From Azospirillum picis (GTDB lineage: Bacteria > Pseudomonadota > Alphaproteobacteria > Azospirillales > Azospirillaceae), in assembly GCF_017876115.1 (NCBI RefSeq), contig NZ_JAGINO010000029.1, positions 25,270 to 89,269 on the forward strand: a stretch of 64,000 nt of DNA, in the 5' to 3' direction. The notes under the pieces are model-generated. The model was not told where the DNA came from and searched no databases. It worked only from the letters and a program-made list of their open reading frames with translations. Position 1 is the stretch's first letter; each line of letters begins with the position of its first letter. Below, one piece after another: positions 30,451-40,688 of this stretch. The position numbers and the translations under genes are program-made.

Positions 30451-32067
30451 CTAACCCGCCAGCGGCAGCGTCACCGTCATCCGCAACCCGCCGGTCGGAC
30501 GGTTCTCCGCACGGACACGGCCACCGAACGCCTCAATGTTGCGGCGCACGATCCAAAGGCCGATTCCGAAATGCGTCGCCCCGGCCTGGTGGGCTGCGGC
30601 CTCGTCCTCCGGCATGCCGCGGCCGGGCTCACGCTGCGAGAAGTAGCGTTCGAAGATGCGCTCCAGGTTGGCCGGGTCGACGCCCGGGCCTTCGTCCTCG
30701 ACCACCAGTTCCGTCCAGCGGCCGCTGCGGGTCAGGCGGACGCTGACCGTTCCTTCGGCGGGCGAGAAGCTGACGGCGTTCTCCACCAGATTCTCGACGA
30801 TCGTCTCCAGCGTCTCCTCGCTGGCCCGGACCACGAGGCCGGCGTCGATGCGCGAACGCATGTGCAGCCGGCGTTCCGCAAGCAGGCCGGTGTAGCCGCC
30901 GGCCATCCGTTCCACCAGCGCCGACAGCTCGACCCGGCGGCGTGCCGGGGCCAGCAGGTCGGCCGCCGCCTCGTCCATGCGCCGGGCGAACGAGACGAGG
31001 CCGTCCAGCTTGTCCAGCGACTTCTCGATCATCGTCAGCGCGCGCTGGCTGCGGGCGTTCTCGGCTGGCAGGGCCCGGCGCAGCGGCTCCACCGACTGGC
31101 GGATCACGGCGATCGGCGTCTTGAAGGCATGCGCGTTGTCCTCGGCCGCACGGCGCAGCGACTGCGCGCTGTCGCGGAGCGTGGACACCAGCCGGTCGAA
31201 ATCCTCCGCCACGCCGGCCAGTTCCGGCACCGTGTTGCGGGCGGCGAAGGAGGCATGGCGGCCTTGGGCGTCGGTGCAGTCCTCGCCGCTGACGATGCGA
31301 CGGGCGAGGTCGCCGAAGCGGTTCAGGTTGCGCCAGATGCCGGCCAGCACCGCAAGCACCAGGGCGGCCATGGCCAGGTAGATCACCGCGGCGGCCTGGA
31401 CCGCCGGCGTGCTCCAGTAGGGCCGGCCGAGCGAGGAGGAGATGTAGGCTTCGGTGGCGTGGCTGGTCACCAGCGCCCAGCAACCGAAACTGGTCTTGAT
31501 CGGGGTGATGGAGGACAGGACCTCCTCGCCGCCTTCGGGATGCGGAACGCGCATGGCCAGCGTGGCGTTGCCGGCGCAGCTCGACCCCAGCCGGTCGAGC
31601 ACCCCCTGCTCAAGCAGCAGGCGCCGTTCGGCGTCGAGGTCGGCGGTGGTCAGGCTGGGAGAGGCGGCGACGTAGAAGAACGGCTCGGTTCCGGCCTTGG
31701 TGCCGGGAGCGGCGGGGGAGGCGGTCGTCGTCACCCGCGGGCGCACCAGCAGCTTCAGCCGCGTGCGGTCGTCGCCATAGCGGGCGAGCGCACCGCTGAG
31801 GCTGGGCAGGGCGGCGCGGTCGACGCCCAGCAGTTCCGGCTCCAGGGCACGGGCGATCAACTCGCCCTGGCGCTGCGCACTCTTCAGCAGCAATTGCTGC
31901 GAGGCCTGGTCGGCCCGCTGGAACTGGTCGTAGAGAAGGACCGGCACCGCGATGAAGACCAGGATGAGCAGCAGCAGGCGGCTCGCCATCGACCGCCAGA
32001 GCCAGAGCAGGCGGGCGGACGCCCGTCGGGGCGCCCGCAGCGCGAGGTCAGTCGGCAGCAGCGCCAT
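30451..32067 (-). CDS. Sensor histidine kinase, ChvG-like
   Basis: A 538-residue membrane kinase. TM1 is at ~26-45 and TM2 at ~225-245, with a ~180-residue periplasmic sensor between them. A HAMP-like linker (NLNRFGDLARRIVSGED) follows. The dimerisation box has H313 in NAHAFKTPIAVIRQ. ATP-binding boxes are LVENAVSFSP (N), VVEDEGPGV (G1) and THFGIGLWIVRRN (G2). The ALKTP-type H-box (AFKTP) is typical of the ChvG/PhoQ-like group, which sense acidity or envelope state. It overlaps the regulator gene upstream by 20 bases and is translated with it. Confidence 0.88.
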   Translation of the reverse strand: MALLPTDLALRAPRRASARLLWLWRSMASRLLLLILVFIAVPVLLYDQFQRADQASQQLLLKSAQRQGELIARALEPELLGVDRAALPSLSGALARYGDDRTRLKLLVRPRVTTTASPAAPGTKAGTEPFFYVAASPSLTTADLDAERRLLLEQGVLDRLGSSCAGNATLAMRVPHPEGGEEVLSSITPIKTSFGCWALVTSHATEAYISSSLGRPYWSTPAVQAAAVIYLAMAALVLAVLAGIWRNLNRFGDLARRIVSGEDCTDAQGRHASFAARNTVPELAGVAEDFDRLVSTLRDSAQSLRRAAEDNAHAFKTPIAVIRQSVEPLRRALPAENARSQRALTMIEKSLDKLDGLVSFARRMDEAAADLLAPARRRVELSALVERMAGGYTGLLAERRLHMRSRIDAGLVVRASEETLETIVENLVENAVSFSPAEGTVSVRLTRSGRWTELVVEDEGPGVDPANLERIFERYFSQREPGRGMPEDEAAAHQAGATHFGIGLWIVRRNIEAFGGRVRAENRPTGGLRMTVTLPLAG

Positions 32068-32860
32068 CGATCAGCATGTCCTCGCCCATTCCATCCTCGT
32101 CACGACCCTGGTTGGCGGCACCTTCGCCCTTGCCCCAGCGGTAGCCGAAGCCCGGATAGTTCTCGATGCAGCCGAAGCCGGCATCGACCGAGCGGAACTT
32201 CTGGCGGATGCGCTTGATGAAGGCGCGGACGTTGGCGCGGTAGCCCGACGGGCCGTAGCCGGCCATGAAGCCCTTGCCGTGCACGAGGTCGTAGATCTCG
32301 CGGTAGGAGACATCCTCCTCCGGCCGGGTCGACATCAGCTTGACGATGTTGAACTCGGTCAGCGTGAGGTCGATGCGCTGGCCCTTCCAGAAGGCGCGGC
32401 TGTTCTCCAGGCGCAGTTCCAGTTCGCCCAGGCGGTGGACCGCGGTGTTACCGGCGGCCTCCGCTTCCTCGGCCGTGCCCTTGATGCCGTCGAGGATCAG
32501 GCGCATGCGCTTCAGCAGGATCGACAGGCTGCGCGACTTCTCGACGAAGTCGAGCGCACCGCCGGCCAGCGCCGCCTCTTCATAAATCTGATCGGACAGC
32601 ACCGTCAGGAAGATCACCGGGGTGGCGATGCCGCGGGCACGCATCTGGCGCAGGACGTCGATACCGTCGAGCTTGGGCATGCGCCAGTCAAGCAGGACGA
32701 TGTCCACCGATCCGCCGGCGGCGAAGAAATCGAGGGCCGGCTCGCCGCGGTCGAAGGTGATGACCTCGTAGCCCTCGTCGCCGAGGTTGAGGCTGAGGGA
32801 CTCACGGAAGAGGTCGTCGTCGTCCACCAGAGCGATGCGGGCAATGGTCGGTTCGGTCAT
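32048..32860 (-). CDS. OmpR-family response regulator, ChvI-like
   Basis: A 270-residue regulator. The receiver domain (residues 1-~120) has the acidic pair in ALVDDDDLF, phosphoacceptor D58 in VLLDWRMPK, T in FLTVLSD and K in VEKSRS. The C-terminal winged helix (LTEFNIVKLMSTRPEEDVSYREIYDLV ... NVRAFIKRIRQKF ... YRWG) binds DNA. It carries an acidic tail after the winged helix. ATG 32860 is preceded by AAGGGA nine bases upstream; ATG 32869 is also in frame. It forms an operon with the downstream kinase. Confidence 0.9.
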   Translation of the reverse strand: MTEPTIARIALVDDDDLFRESLSLNLGDEGYEVITFDRGEPALDFFAAGGSVDIVLLDWRMPKLDGIDVLRQMRARGIATPVIFLTVLSDQIYEEAALAGGALDFVEKSRSLSILLKRMRLILDGIKGTAEEAEAAGNTAVHRLGELELRLENSRAFWKGQRIDLTLTEFNIVKLMSTRPEEDVSYREIYDLVHGKGFMAGYGPSGYRANVRAFIKRIRQKFRSVDAGFGCIENYPGFGYRWGKGEGAANQGRDEDGMGEDMLIDGAAAD

Positions 32861-32888
32861 TGCGGACATTCCCTTGTTCGACTCTCCC

Positions 32889-33575
32889 TTACTGAACACC
32901 TGTGCGGGCGGGGCGCCCGGTGTCAGCCTGTGCGAGGAGTTGGGCGAAGCATCGGTGGTCGGCATCAGGGACATTTTGGCTGCTCTTCATGTCGTAGGAG
33001 AGGGCGCGGAAGTCCTGGGAGGAGGTCATGTCCATGAAGAAATAGACCTTGAGCGTGCAATCGCCCTTGGCATACCGCCAGATCTTGGCAGGCGGCGCCT
33101 CTTCCCGTGCAACGGGGGACCCCAGGAGGTTGAGAGTCTGGACTTCGTCCAGCCCGACAAGGCTGTCGGGGTCGGCGTTGGTGGTTGCGGGAGGGGTGGA
33201 GGGCGCCCCGACCGCCGCCGGTATGGGGGCGGGGGTGAGAGCGGGGGCAGGAGCGGGAGCACTCACCGGGTCGGGAGCGATGCTTGCCAGGTCGCCGGCG
33301 GTCACCGGCGGTCCCGGCTGCGGCAGCGGCAGGCTGGGTTCCAGCGTCGCCAGTTCCGGCATCTTGCGGACCGGCTTGGCCTTCGGAACCGGCGGAGCTG
33401 CCGGCAGGCGTGGAAGGTTCGCCGACGCATCCGGCCCGCCCATTTCCGGACCCACCGTGCCGCCCGGGCAACCGGCCAGCAGCAGGACCGCGACCAGAAG
33501 GCCCGCATGTCGGCCCCGGCCGGCGGCGTAGGCGCCAATCTGCGCCACATCGCGGAGGACTGCCGGCACGGTCAT
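32889..33575 (-). CDS. Proline-rich lipoprotein of unknown function
   Basis: A 228-residue protein. Residues 1-~40 are a lipoprotein signal with lipobox LLLAGC. A long Pro/Ala-rich segment (to ~150) could span the periplasm. The C-terminal ~75 residues form a small domain (DEVQTLNLLGSPVAREEAPPAKIWRYAKGDCTLKVYFFMDM), similar in pattern to BamE/SmpA-like folds. It ends 29 bases before the response regulator and is probably co-transcribed with it, so it may be an envelope sensor or accessory of that pair; that is inference. Confidence 0.7.
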   Translation of the reverse strand: MTVPAVLRDVAQIGAYAAGRGRHAGLLVAVLLLAGCPGGTVGPEMGGPDASANLPRLPAAPPVPKAKPVRKMPELATLEPSLPLPQPGPPVTAGDLASIAPDPVSAPAPAPALTPAPIPAAVGAPSTPPATTNADPDSLVGLDEVQTLNLLGSPVAREEAPPAKIWRYAKGDCTLKVYFFMDMTSSQDFRALSYDMKSSQNVPDADHRCFAQLLAQADTGRPARTGVQ

Positions 33576-33607
33576 AGGGGCGAGCCTTTCAAATCCAGGA
33601 GAGTCGG

Positions 33608-33637
33608 ATATAACGACGTTAACACAGTTGGAACCAA
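33608..33637 (-). promoter_or_regulatory. Putative promoter of the lipoprotein-regulator-kinase operon
   Basis: Reading on the minus strand: -35 TTGGTT (33637-33632), an 18-base spacer and -10 TTATAT (33613-33608). This places the start near 33602, about 27 bases before the lipoprotein ATG. The match is moderate. Confidence 0.4.
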
Positions 33638-33753
33638 TTCCATCTAATCGCAAAGTCAACTTCGCGTCGAGGTTGGAGTTGGCCGCGTCTGATGTCTCTA
33701 AATTCAATCCAGTCTGGTTAATGGCGCGTTAAAGCCACAGCCGTTACCCCCAT

Positions 33754-33782
33754 TTTGCGAAAACATACCAATATTTCGCAAA
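33754..33782. repeat. AT-rich inverted repeat TTTGCGAAA/TTTCGCAAA
   Basis: Perfect 9-base arms at 33754-33762 and 33774-33782 are separated by 11 bases, in the AT-rich stretch 33720-33830 upstream of the lipoprotein operon. The arm centres are 20 bases apart, about two helical turns, which suits a dimeric DNA-binding protein. Confidence 0.5.
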
Positions 33783-33957
33783 GTTTCGTTTGAAATCCAT
33801 TGGATTTTTGACAAAGCCATCTGTCTTCCTATCCGAAGTGGTACCTAAATCGGTGGGAAGCTCCCTGTCGCCACTTCCGCCGGAAGGTCGAGCGGCACCC
33901 AGTTCGCTGAACTGAGCAGATGGGCAGATGGACGGGGAGGAGGAAGAGGGGAGGGCC

Positions 33958-34002
33958 AAAAAACAATCGGCGGCGGAGCCACCCGGGTATGGCTCCGCCG
34001 CC
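33958..34002 (-). terminator. Rho-independent terminator reading leftwards
   Basis: A perfect 13-bp stem GGCGGCGGAGCCA/TGGCTCCGCCGCC (33969-33981 with 33990-34002) has an 8-base loop. On the minus strand it is followed by GATTG and then six T (33963-33958). It is the end of a leftward transcript: either the suf operon, whose last gene ends 388 bases earlier, or a separate RNA. Confidence 0.8.
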
Positions 34003-34390
34003 GCTCAGCCGGACGGGCAACAGGTCATATGTGGGCGCGCGCTGCGGCGGCCCATGGCGTTGCCTCTGGAACTCCAGCCGTGGTTCCGGCCGGCCGTCAG
34101 GCCGGTCGGCGTCGTGGGAACAATGCGTTTTCGGCACCATCCATCACGAACGCAATGATGCACCCGGCCCGAACCCCCGGTCAAGGTGGTATTACCAGAG
34201 AATAGGAGGGAGGCGCCGCCCCTTGCGAACGTATCGCGCGGGCGCGGAGGCAGCCGCGGCCGCGAGCGGAAGGGGAACGGGACACCTCCACCGGCAGCGC
34301 CCGACCGCCATCCCGCCATCGGGCCTGGCTGCGGCGGACATGGCGGTGCGGGAATGGTCCGGCCGGCAGGGCAGGGCGCCGGCAGTCTCC
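34003..34390 (-). other. Gap upstream of a terminator; possible 3' UTR or small RNA
   Basis: No protein-coding gene is convincing between the sufA stop and the terminator at 33958-34002. The minus strand may carry a long suf 3' UTR or an independent small RNA. I looked for signatures of SRP RNA, RNase P RNA and tmRNA and found none. A 6S-like RNA cannot be judged by eye. Confidence 0.3.
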
Positions 34391-34735
34391 TCAGACGTGG
34401 AAGCTCTCGCCGCAGCCGCAGCGGCCCTTCTCGTTCGGGTTCTTGAAGACGAAGCCGGTCTGGAACTTATCGTCGACATAGTCCATCTCGCTGCCGATCA
34501 GGAACATGACGGCTGCCGGATCGATCAGGACGGTGACGCCCTTGTCCTCCACCACCTCGTCGAACTTCAGCTTTTCCTTGGCATACTGCACATCATAGCT
34601 GAGGCCGGAGCAGCCGCGCGCCTTCACGCCGATGCGCAGGCCGACGATCTCGTCGGTCGCCTTGGCCATCAGCGCCTTGACGCGCTCGGCGGCGGCGTCG
34701 GTGATGGTGATCGCCTTGGGAAGCGGGCGGGCCAT
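34391..34735 (-). CDS. sufA: A-type Fe-S carrier protein SufA
   Basis: A 114-residue HesB/IscA-type protein that carries Fe-S clusters to apo-enzymes. The three ligand cysteines are in ARGCSG and GRCGCGESF. The core ITDAAAERVKALMAK and GLRIGVKARGCSGLSY are typical. It is the last gene of the suf cluster, 21 bases after sufT on the same strand. Confidence 0.94.
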   Translation of the reverse strand: MARPLPKAITITDAAAERVKALMAKATDEIVGLRIGVKARGCSGLSYDVQYAKEKLKFDEVVEDKGVTVLIDPAAVMFLIGSEMDYVDDKFQTGFVFKNPNEKGRCGCGESFHV

Positions 34736-34756
34736 GGTCGTGCACTCCTTGGACGC

Positions 34757-35191
34757 TCAGAACATATCCAGTTGCAGTCGGGCTTCTTCGGACATCATCC
34801 CCTGGTGCCAGGGCGGCTCCCAGACCAGTTCGATCTTCACCTCGTTGACATCCTCGACGCCCTTCACCGCCTGGCGCACCTGCTCGGGCAGTTCGCCGGC
34901 CACCGGACACATGGGGCTGGTCAGCGTCATGTCGATCTCGACATTTCGCTCACCATCCATGTCCACACGGTAGACCAGGCCGAGCTCCCAGATATCGACG
35001 GGGATCTCGGGGTCGTAGCAGGTCTTGATGGCTGCCACGACGCGGTCCATGAGCTCTTCCCGCGGGTCGTAGCCTTCGGGCGGCTTGGGCATCGGCGCGA
35101 AATCCGTCTTGTCGGCGTCCGCCGCCATCTGCGCCTCCGCCTCGGCGGGCGTCGGTGCGACCGGGCGCTGCATCATCGCTTCGTTCGGCAT
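34757..35191 (-). CDS. sufT: SufT-type Fe-S maturation factor (DUF59/MIP18)
   Basis: A 144-residue protein. After an Ala/Pro-rich N-terminal ~45 residues comes the DUF59 domain (VVAAIKTCYDPEIPVDIWELGLVYRVDM ... MTLTSPMCPVAGELPEQVRQAV), with its conserved DPEIP and TSPxCP motifs. The end (VWEPPWHQGMMSEEARLQL) is family-typical. SufT assists maturation of Fe-S proteins under high demand. It lies between sufU and sufA. Confidence 0.92.
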   Translation of the reverse strand: MPNEAMMQRPVAPTPAEAEAQMAADADKTDFAPMPKPPEGYDPREELMDRVVAAIKTCYDPEIPVDIWELGLVYRVDMDGERNVEIDMTLTSPMCPVAGELPEQVRQAVKGVEDVNEVKIELVWEPPWHQGMMSEEARLQLDMF

Positions 35192-35207
35192 GATCGACCC
35201 CCTTCCG

Positions 35208-35675
35208 TCAATACTGGTCGCTGGAGGCCGCAGCCTCGCCGTGCAGGGCGGCGTTCATGGCGTGCCAGGCCAGCGTCGCGCACTTCACCCGCACCGGGAA
35301 CTGGCGCACGCCCGACATCACCATCAGCTTTTCCATCGTCTCGTCGTCGACACCCTCGGGAATGTCCGGTTCGTCCTGGGTGCAGAGTTCGTGGAAGGCG
35401 TGGAACAGCCGCTCCGCCTCCGCGGCGGTCTTGCCGCGCACCAGTTCCGTCATCATGGAGGCGCTGGCGGTGGAGATGGCGCAGCCGCGGCCCTGGAAGG
35501 CGACGTCCTCCACCAGCCCATCCTTCACGGTCAGGTAGACCATGAAGCGGTCGCCGCACATCGGGTTCTCGCCCTTTGCCTCGCGGTTGGACTCGTCGGG
35601 ATGGCGGAAGTTCCGGGGATGCTTGCCGTGGTCCAGGATCACTTCCTGATACAGCTCGCGCAGATCGTCCATCAT
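35208..35675 (-). CDS. sufU: SufU/IscU-like scaffold or sulfur acceptor
   Basis: A 155-residue protein with LYQEVILDHGKHPRNF, NPMCGDRFMVYL, GRGCAISTASASMM and VKCATLAWHAMNAAL. The three Cys and the conserved Asp form the zinc/Fe-S site of the IscU fold, and the short insertion before the last Cys marks the SufU type. In Gram-positives SufU receives sulfur from SufS through a zinc-bound ligand swap, and a similar role is likely. The start ATGATG overlaps the sufS stop, so translation is coupled; either ATG (35675 or 35672) may be used. Confidence 0.93.
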   Translation of the reverse strand: MMDDLRELYQEVILDHGKHPRNFRHPDESNREAKGENPMCGDRFMVYLTVKDGLVEDVAFQGRGCAISTASASMMTELVRGKTAAEAERLFHAFHELCTQDEPDIPEGVDDETMEKLMVMSGVRQFPVRVKCATLAWHAMNAALHGEAAASSDQY

Positions 35676-36934
35676 GCTCCGAAGAACTCCTTGACCGCCA
35701 GGAGGGACTCGACCAAGGCGTCGGCCTCCTCCCGGGTGTTGTACAGGCCGAAGGAGGCGCGGACGGTCGGTCCGACCCCGAACCGCTCGGCCAGCGGCTC
35801 GGCGCAATGGCGGCCCACGCGGACTGCGACCCCGTACTGGTCGACGATGGTGCCGACGTCGTGCGGGTGGATGCCTTCCAGCGCGAAGGAGAGGATCGGC
35901 CCCTTGCCGGGCGCGGTGCCGACGATGCGCAGGCCATCGACCTGCGATAGCTGCTGCGTCGCGTACTGCAGGAGGTCATGCTCGTGGGCGGCGATCGCCT
36001 CGCGGCCCAGCGCCTCGACATAGTCGATGGCCGCCCCCAGCCCGATGACCTCGGTGATCGGCGGCGTGCCGGCCTCGAAGCGCGAGGGCGGCGCCTTGAA
36101 GGTGGTGCCCTCGAAGCTGACGCTCTCGATCATGTCGCCGCCGCCCTGGTAGGGAGGCATCCGCTTCAGCAGCTCGTACTTGCCGTAGAGCACGCCCAGC
36201 CCAGTCGGGCCGTAGAGCTTGTGGGCGGTGAAGACGTAGAAGTCGGCATCGATCTCCTGCACGTCGACCCGGCCGTGGACGACGGCCTGGCTGCCGTCGA
36301 ACAGCACCGGCACGCCGCGCTCGTGCGCCAGCGCCGCGATGGCCTTGGCCGGGGTGACGGTGCCGAGCACGTTGGAGCAATGGGTGATCGCCACCAGCTT
36401 CGTGCGGTCGGACAGCAGGTCCTTGTAGGCGTCCATGTCGAGGACGCCGTCCTCGTCGCAGGGCACGACCTTGATGACGATCTTCTTCTCGGCCTGGAGA
36501 AGCTGCCACGGCACGATGTTGGCGTGGTGCTCCATGATCGAGAGGATGACCTCGTCGCCCTCGTTCAGGAAGGTCCGGCCGTAGCTGGCCGCCACGAGGT
36601 TGATCGCCTCGGTCGAACTGCGGGTGAAGACGATGCAGCGGTCGCTGGGGGCGTTGAGGAAGCGCGCGACCTTGGTCCGCACCGCCTCGAACTGGTCGGT
36701 CGCCGTCTGCGACAGGAAATGCACGCCGCGGTGGATGTTGGAATAATCCTCCTCCATGAAGCGCGTCATCGCCTGGATGACCTGGCGCGGCTTCTGGGCG
36801 GAGGCGCCGCTGTCCAGATAGACCAGCGGCTTGCCGGGCTTTCCCTTCCTGGCATGGACGCTGCGGGACAGCACGGGAAAATCCTCCCGCACCCGCTGCA
36901 CGTCGTAGGCTTGGTTCAGGATGGCATCGGACAT
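35672..36934 (-). CDS. sufS: Cysteine desulfurase SufS
   Basis: A 420-residue PLP enzyme that takes sulfur from cysteine as a persulfide. The PLP lysine is K239 (FTAHKLYGPTGLG). The catalytic cysteine is C377 (VRVGRHCAEPL), in the short, structured loop of group-II desulfurases. The entry segment VYLDSGASAQKP and HRGVHFLSQTAT are typical. There is a 1-base gap after sufD, and its stop overlaps the sufU start. In some formate users a desulfurase also feeds FdhD, but no link is shown here. Confidence 0.96.
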   Translation of the reverse strand: MSDAILNQAYDVQRVREDFPVLSRSVHARKGKPGKPLVYLDSGASAQKPRQVIQAMTRFMEEDYSNIHRGVHFLSQTATDQFEAVRTKVARFLNAPSDRCIVFTRSSTEAINLVAASYGRTFLNEGDEVILSIMEHHANIVPWQLLQAEKKIVIKVVPCDEDGVLDMDAYKDLLSDRTKLVAITHCSNVLGTVTPAKAIAALAHERGVPVLFDGSQAVVHGRVDVQEIDADFYVFTAHKLYGPTGLGVLYGKYELLKRMPPYQGGGDMIESVSFEGTTFKAPPSRFEAGTPPITEVIGLGAAIDYVEALGREAIAAHEHDLLQYATQQLSQVDGLRIVGTAPGKGPILSFALEGIHPHDVGTIVDQYGVAVRVGRHCAEPLAERFGVGPTVRASFGLYNTREEADALVESLLAVKEFFGA

Positions 36935-36935
36935 G

Positions 36936-38300
36936 TTACTTCTGCTCCTCCAGCCAGCCGGAGACGATCCGCTGGAAGGCGTCGCGGATCGACTCCTCGG
37001 CGATTTCCTCCAGGGATTCCGCCAGGAAGGCGCCGATCAGCAGGCCCTGGGCGGTGTCGCGGTCGATGCCGCGGGCGCGCAGGTAGAACAGCGCGTCGTC
37101 GTCCAGCTCGCCGGCGGTGCAGCCGTGACTGCACTTGACGTCGTCGGCATGGATCTCCAGCTCCGGCTTGCTGTCGATCTCCGCGGTGTCGGACAGCAGC
37201 AGGGCGCGGTTCAACTGGTAGCCGTCGGTCTTCTGCGCGCCGGGGCAGACGGTGATCTTGCCCTGGAAGACCGCGCGGGCGCTGTCGCCGATGACGCCCT
37301 TGTAGACCTCGCGGCTGGTGCCGTTCGGCTGGGCGTGGACGATCACCGTCGTGGTGTCGACATGCTGGTTCCCGCGCACCAGATAGCCGCCGCTGACGTG
37401 GGTCCGCGCCTCCGTCCCGTCGAGGCGGCTCACCACCTCGTTGCGCGACAGCCTGCCGCCGGTGGTCAGGATGTAGTTGTCGTAGCAGCCGCCGGTCGCC
37501 ACCGTCGCCGCGATGTGCGCCAGATGAACCGCCGCGGCACCCTCGCGCTGCGCCTTGTAATGGTGCAGCGTGGCGCCCTCGCCGACGAAGACCTCGGTGA
37601 CGTGGTTGGCCAGCGTCGTGCCGGCGCCCTGGCCGACATGGTGCTCCACCACCACCGCCCTGGCGCCGGCCTCGACGATCAGCAGGCTGCGCGGGTGGCG
37701 GGCGGTCGCCGCCCCCTCGGTCCCGACCGAGACGAAGACGAGCTCGACCGGCTGGTCGACCTGCACGCCGGCCGGCACCCGCAGCAGCGGGCCGTCGGCC
37801 AGATAGGCACTGTTGAGCGCCACCAGGGGCCGGTCGTCCGCCGCGGCGAGGCGGCCGAGATGGGCCGCCAGCAGCTCGCCATGGCTGGCGAAGGCGTCGG
37901 CGAGCCCCAGCAGTTCCACCCCCGCCGGCAACCCGGCGGTGGCGGACAGGTCGGCGCGGAAACGGCCGTCGACGAACACCAGCCGCGGGCCGCTTTCACC
38001 CGCGGCGCGCACGGTCGGCAGCAGGTCGATGGCGGCGGCGGAGGCTCCGGCCGGCTCGAATCCGACCTTGCCGAGGTCGCGCAGGTTGGTGTAGCGCCAG
38101 CTCTCGTTGCGGATCGTCGGCAGCCCGACGGCGGCGAAGCGCTCGCGGCCGGCGCTGCGCAGGTCGTCGAGCCAGGGCAGCCCGGCGCCCGGCAGCCCGC
38201 CAGGCAAGGCGTCCAGCGGCGCCAGGAAACCCGGCGCGGTCGCCGGATCGGCGCCCCGCGTCGAGTAGGTCATCGGTTGCAGGGGGGAGGGATTGCTCAT
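36936..38300 (-). CDS. sufD: Fe-S assembly complex subunit SufD
   Basis: A 454-residue beta-helix subunit that pairs with SufB in the SufBCD scaffold. The C-terminal region GCTAGELDDDALFYLRARGIDRDTAQGLLIGAFLAE contains the conserved His/Cys segment (KCSHGCTAG). The N-terminal half (GLPTIRNESWRYTNLRDL) is typical. ATG 38300 shares one base with the sufC stop (TGATG), giving tight coupling. Ends two bases before sufS. Confidence 0.95.
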   Translation of the reverse strand: MSNPSPLQPMTYSTRGADPATAPGFLAPLDALPGGLPGAGLPWLDDLRSAGRERFAAVGLPTIRNESWRYTNLRDLGKVGFEPAGASAAAIDLLPTVRAAGESGPRLVFVDGRFRADLSATAGLPAGVELLGLADAFASHGELLAAHLGRLAAADDRPLVALNSAYLADGPLLRVPAGVQVDQPVELVFVSVGTEGAATARHPRSLLIVEAGARAVVVEHHVGQGAGTTLANHVTEVFVGEGATLHHYKAQREGAAAVHLAHIAATVATGGCYDNYILTTGGRLSRNEVVSRLDGTEARTHVSGGYLVRGNQHVDTTTVIVHAQPNGTSREVYKGVIGDSARAVFQGKITVCPGAQKTDGYQLNRALLLSDTAEIDSKPELEIHADDVKCSHGCTAGELDDDALFYLRARGIDRDTAQGLLIGAFLAESLEEIAEESIRDAFQRIVSGWLEEQK

Positions 38301-39052
38301 CACGCGGCCTCGTTCACGCCGAAATCGCGGTAGCCGTTCTTCTCCAGTTCCAGCGCCAGCTCCTTGCCGCCCGATTTCACGATGCGGCCGGCCGCCAGCA
38401 CGTGGACATGGTCGGGGACGATGTAGTCGAGCAGGCGCTGGTAGTGGGTGATGACCAGCATCGAACGCTCCGGCGAGCGCAGCGCGTTGACGCCTTCGGC
38501 CACGATCTTGAGCGCGTCGATGTCGAGACCGGAGTCCGTCTCGTCGAGGACGGCGAAGCGCGGCTCCAGCACCGCCATCTGCAGCGTCTCGTTGCGCTTC
38601 TTCTCGCCGCCGGAAAAGCCGACGTTGACCGCGCGCTTCAGCATCTCGTCGCTCATGCCGAGCGCCTTGGTCTTCTCGCGGATCAGCTTCAGGAACTGCA
38701 TCGCGTCGAGTTCCTTCTCGCCGCGATGCTTGCGGATGGCGTTGATGGCGGTCTTCAGGAAGGTGGTGTTGCCGACGCCGGGGATCTCGACCGGATACTG
38801 GAAAGCGAGGAAGACGCCTTCGGCGGCCCGCTCCTCCGGCTCCATCGCCAGCAGGTCCTTGCCGTAGAAGCTGACCGAGCCCTCGGTGACCTCGTAGCCG
38901 TCGCGGCCGGCCAGCACGTAGGACAGGGTGCTCTTGCCGGCGCCGTTCGGCCCCATGATGGCGTGGACCTCGCCGGGGCGGATCGTCAGGTCGACGCCCT
39001 TGAGGATCTCCTTGCCGTCCACCGTGGCGTGCAGGTTCTTGATTTCGATCAT
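38300..39052 (-). CDS. sufC: Fe-S assembly ATPase SufC
   Basis: A 250-residue soluble ABC-type ATPase that drives SufBCD scaffold opening. Walker A is GPNGAGKS, the Q-loop FLAFQYPVEIPG, the signature FSGGEKKRNE, and Walker B FAVLDETDSGLD. ATG 39052 has GAGGCGAAGACG before it; an upstream ATG reading is non-conserved. It is 109 bases from sufB, the widest gap in the cluster. Confidence 0.96.
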   Translation of the reverse strand: MIEIKNLHATVDGKEILKGVDLTIRPGEVHAIMGPNGAGKSTLSYVLAGRDGYEVTEGSVSFYGKDLLAMEPEERAAEGVFLAFQYPVEIPGVGNTTFLKTAINAIRKHRGEKELDAMQFLKLIREKTKALGMSDEMLKRAVNVGFSGGEKKRNETLQMAVLEPRFAVLDETDSGLDIDALKIVAEGVNALRSPERSMLVITHYQRLLDYIVPDHVHVLAAGRIVKSGGKELALELEKNGYRDFGVNEAA

Positions 39053-39161
39053 CGTCTTCGCCTCGTTGTCTTCCCAAGCCGCCGGCACGCCGTCCGGACG
39101 CCGCGTTTCTTCTCTCGTTCCGCCACCGTCCCTCCCCCGTCGGACGGGGAAGGGAGCGGCC

Positions 39162-40646
<1,485 letters not shown>

Positions 40647-40688
40647 GGCTATCTTGTCCTTTTCAAGAATTCCGCTGTGAGCGCCGTA

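Noticed and set aside
34003..34390. SRP RNA, RNase P RNA or tmRNA on the minus strand
   Set aside because: None of their conserved signature sequences was found.
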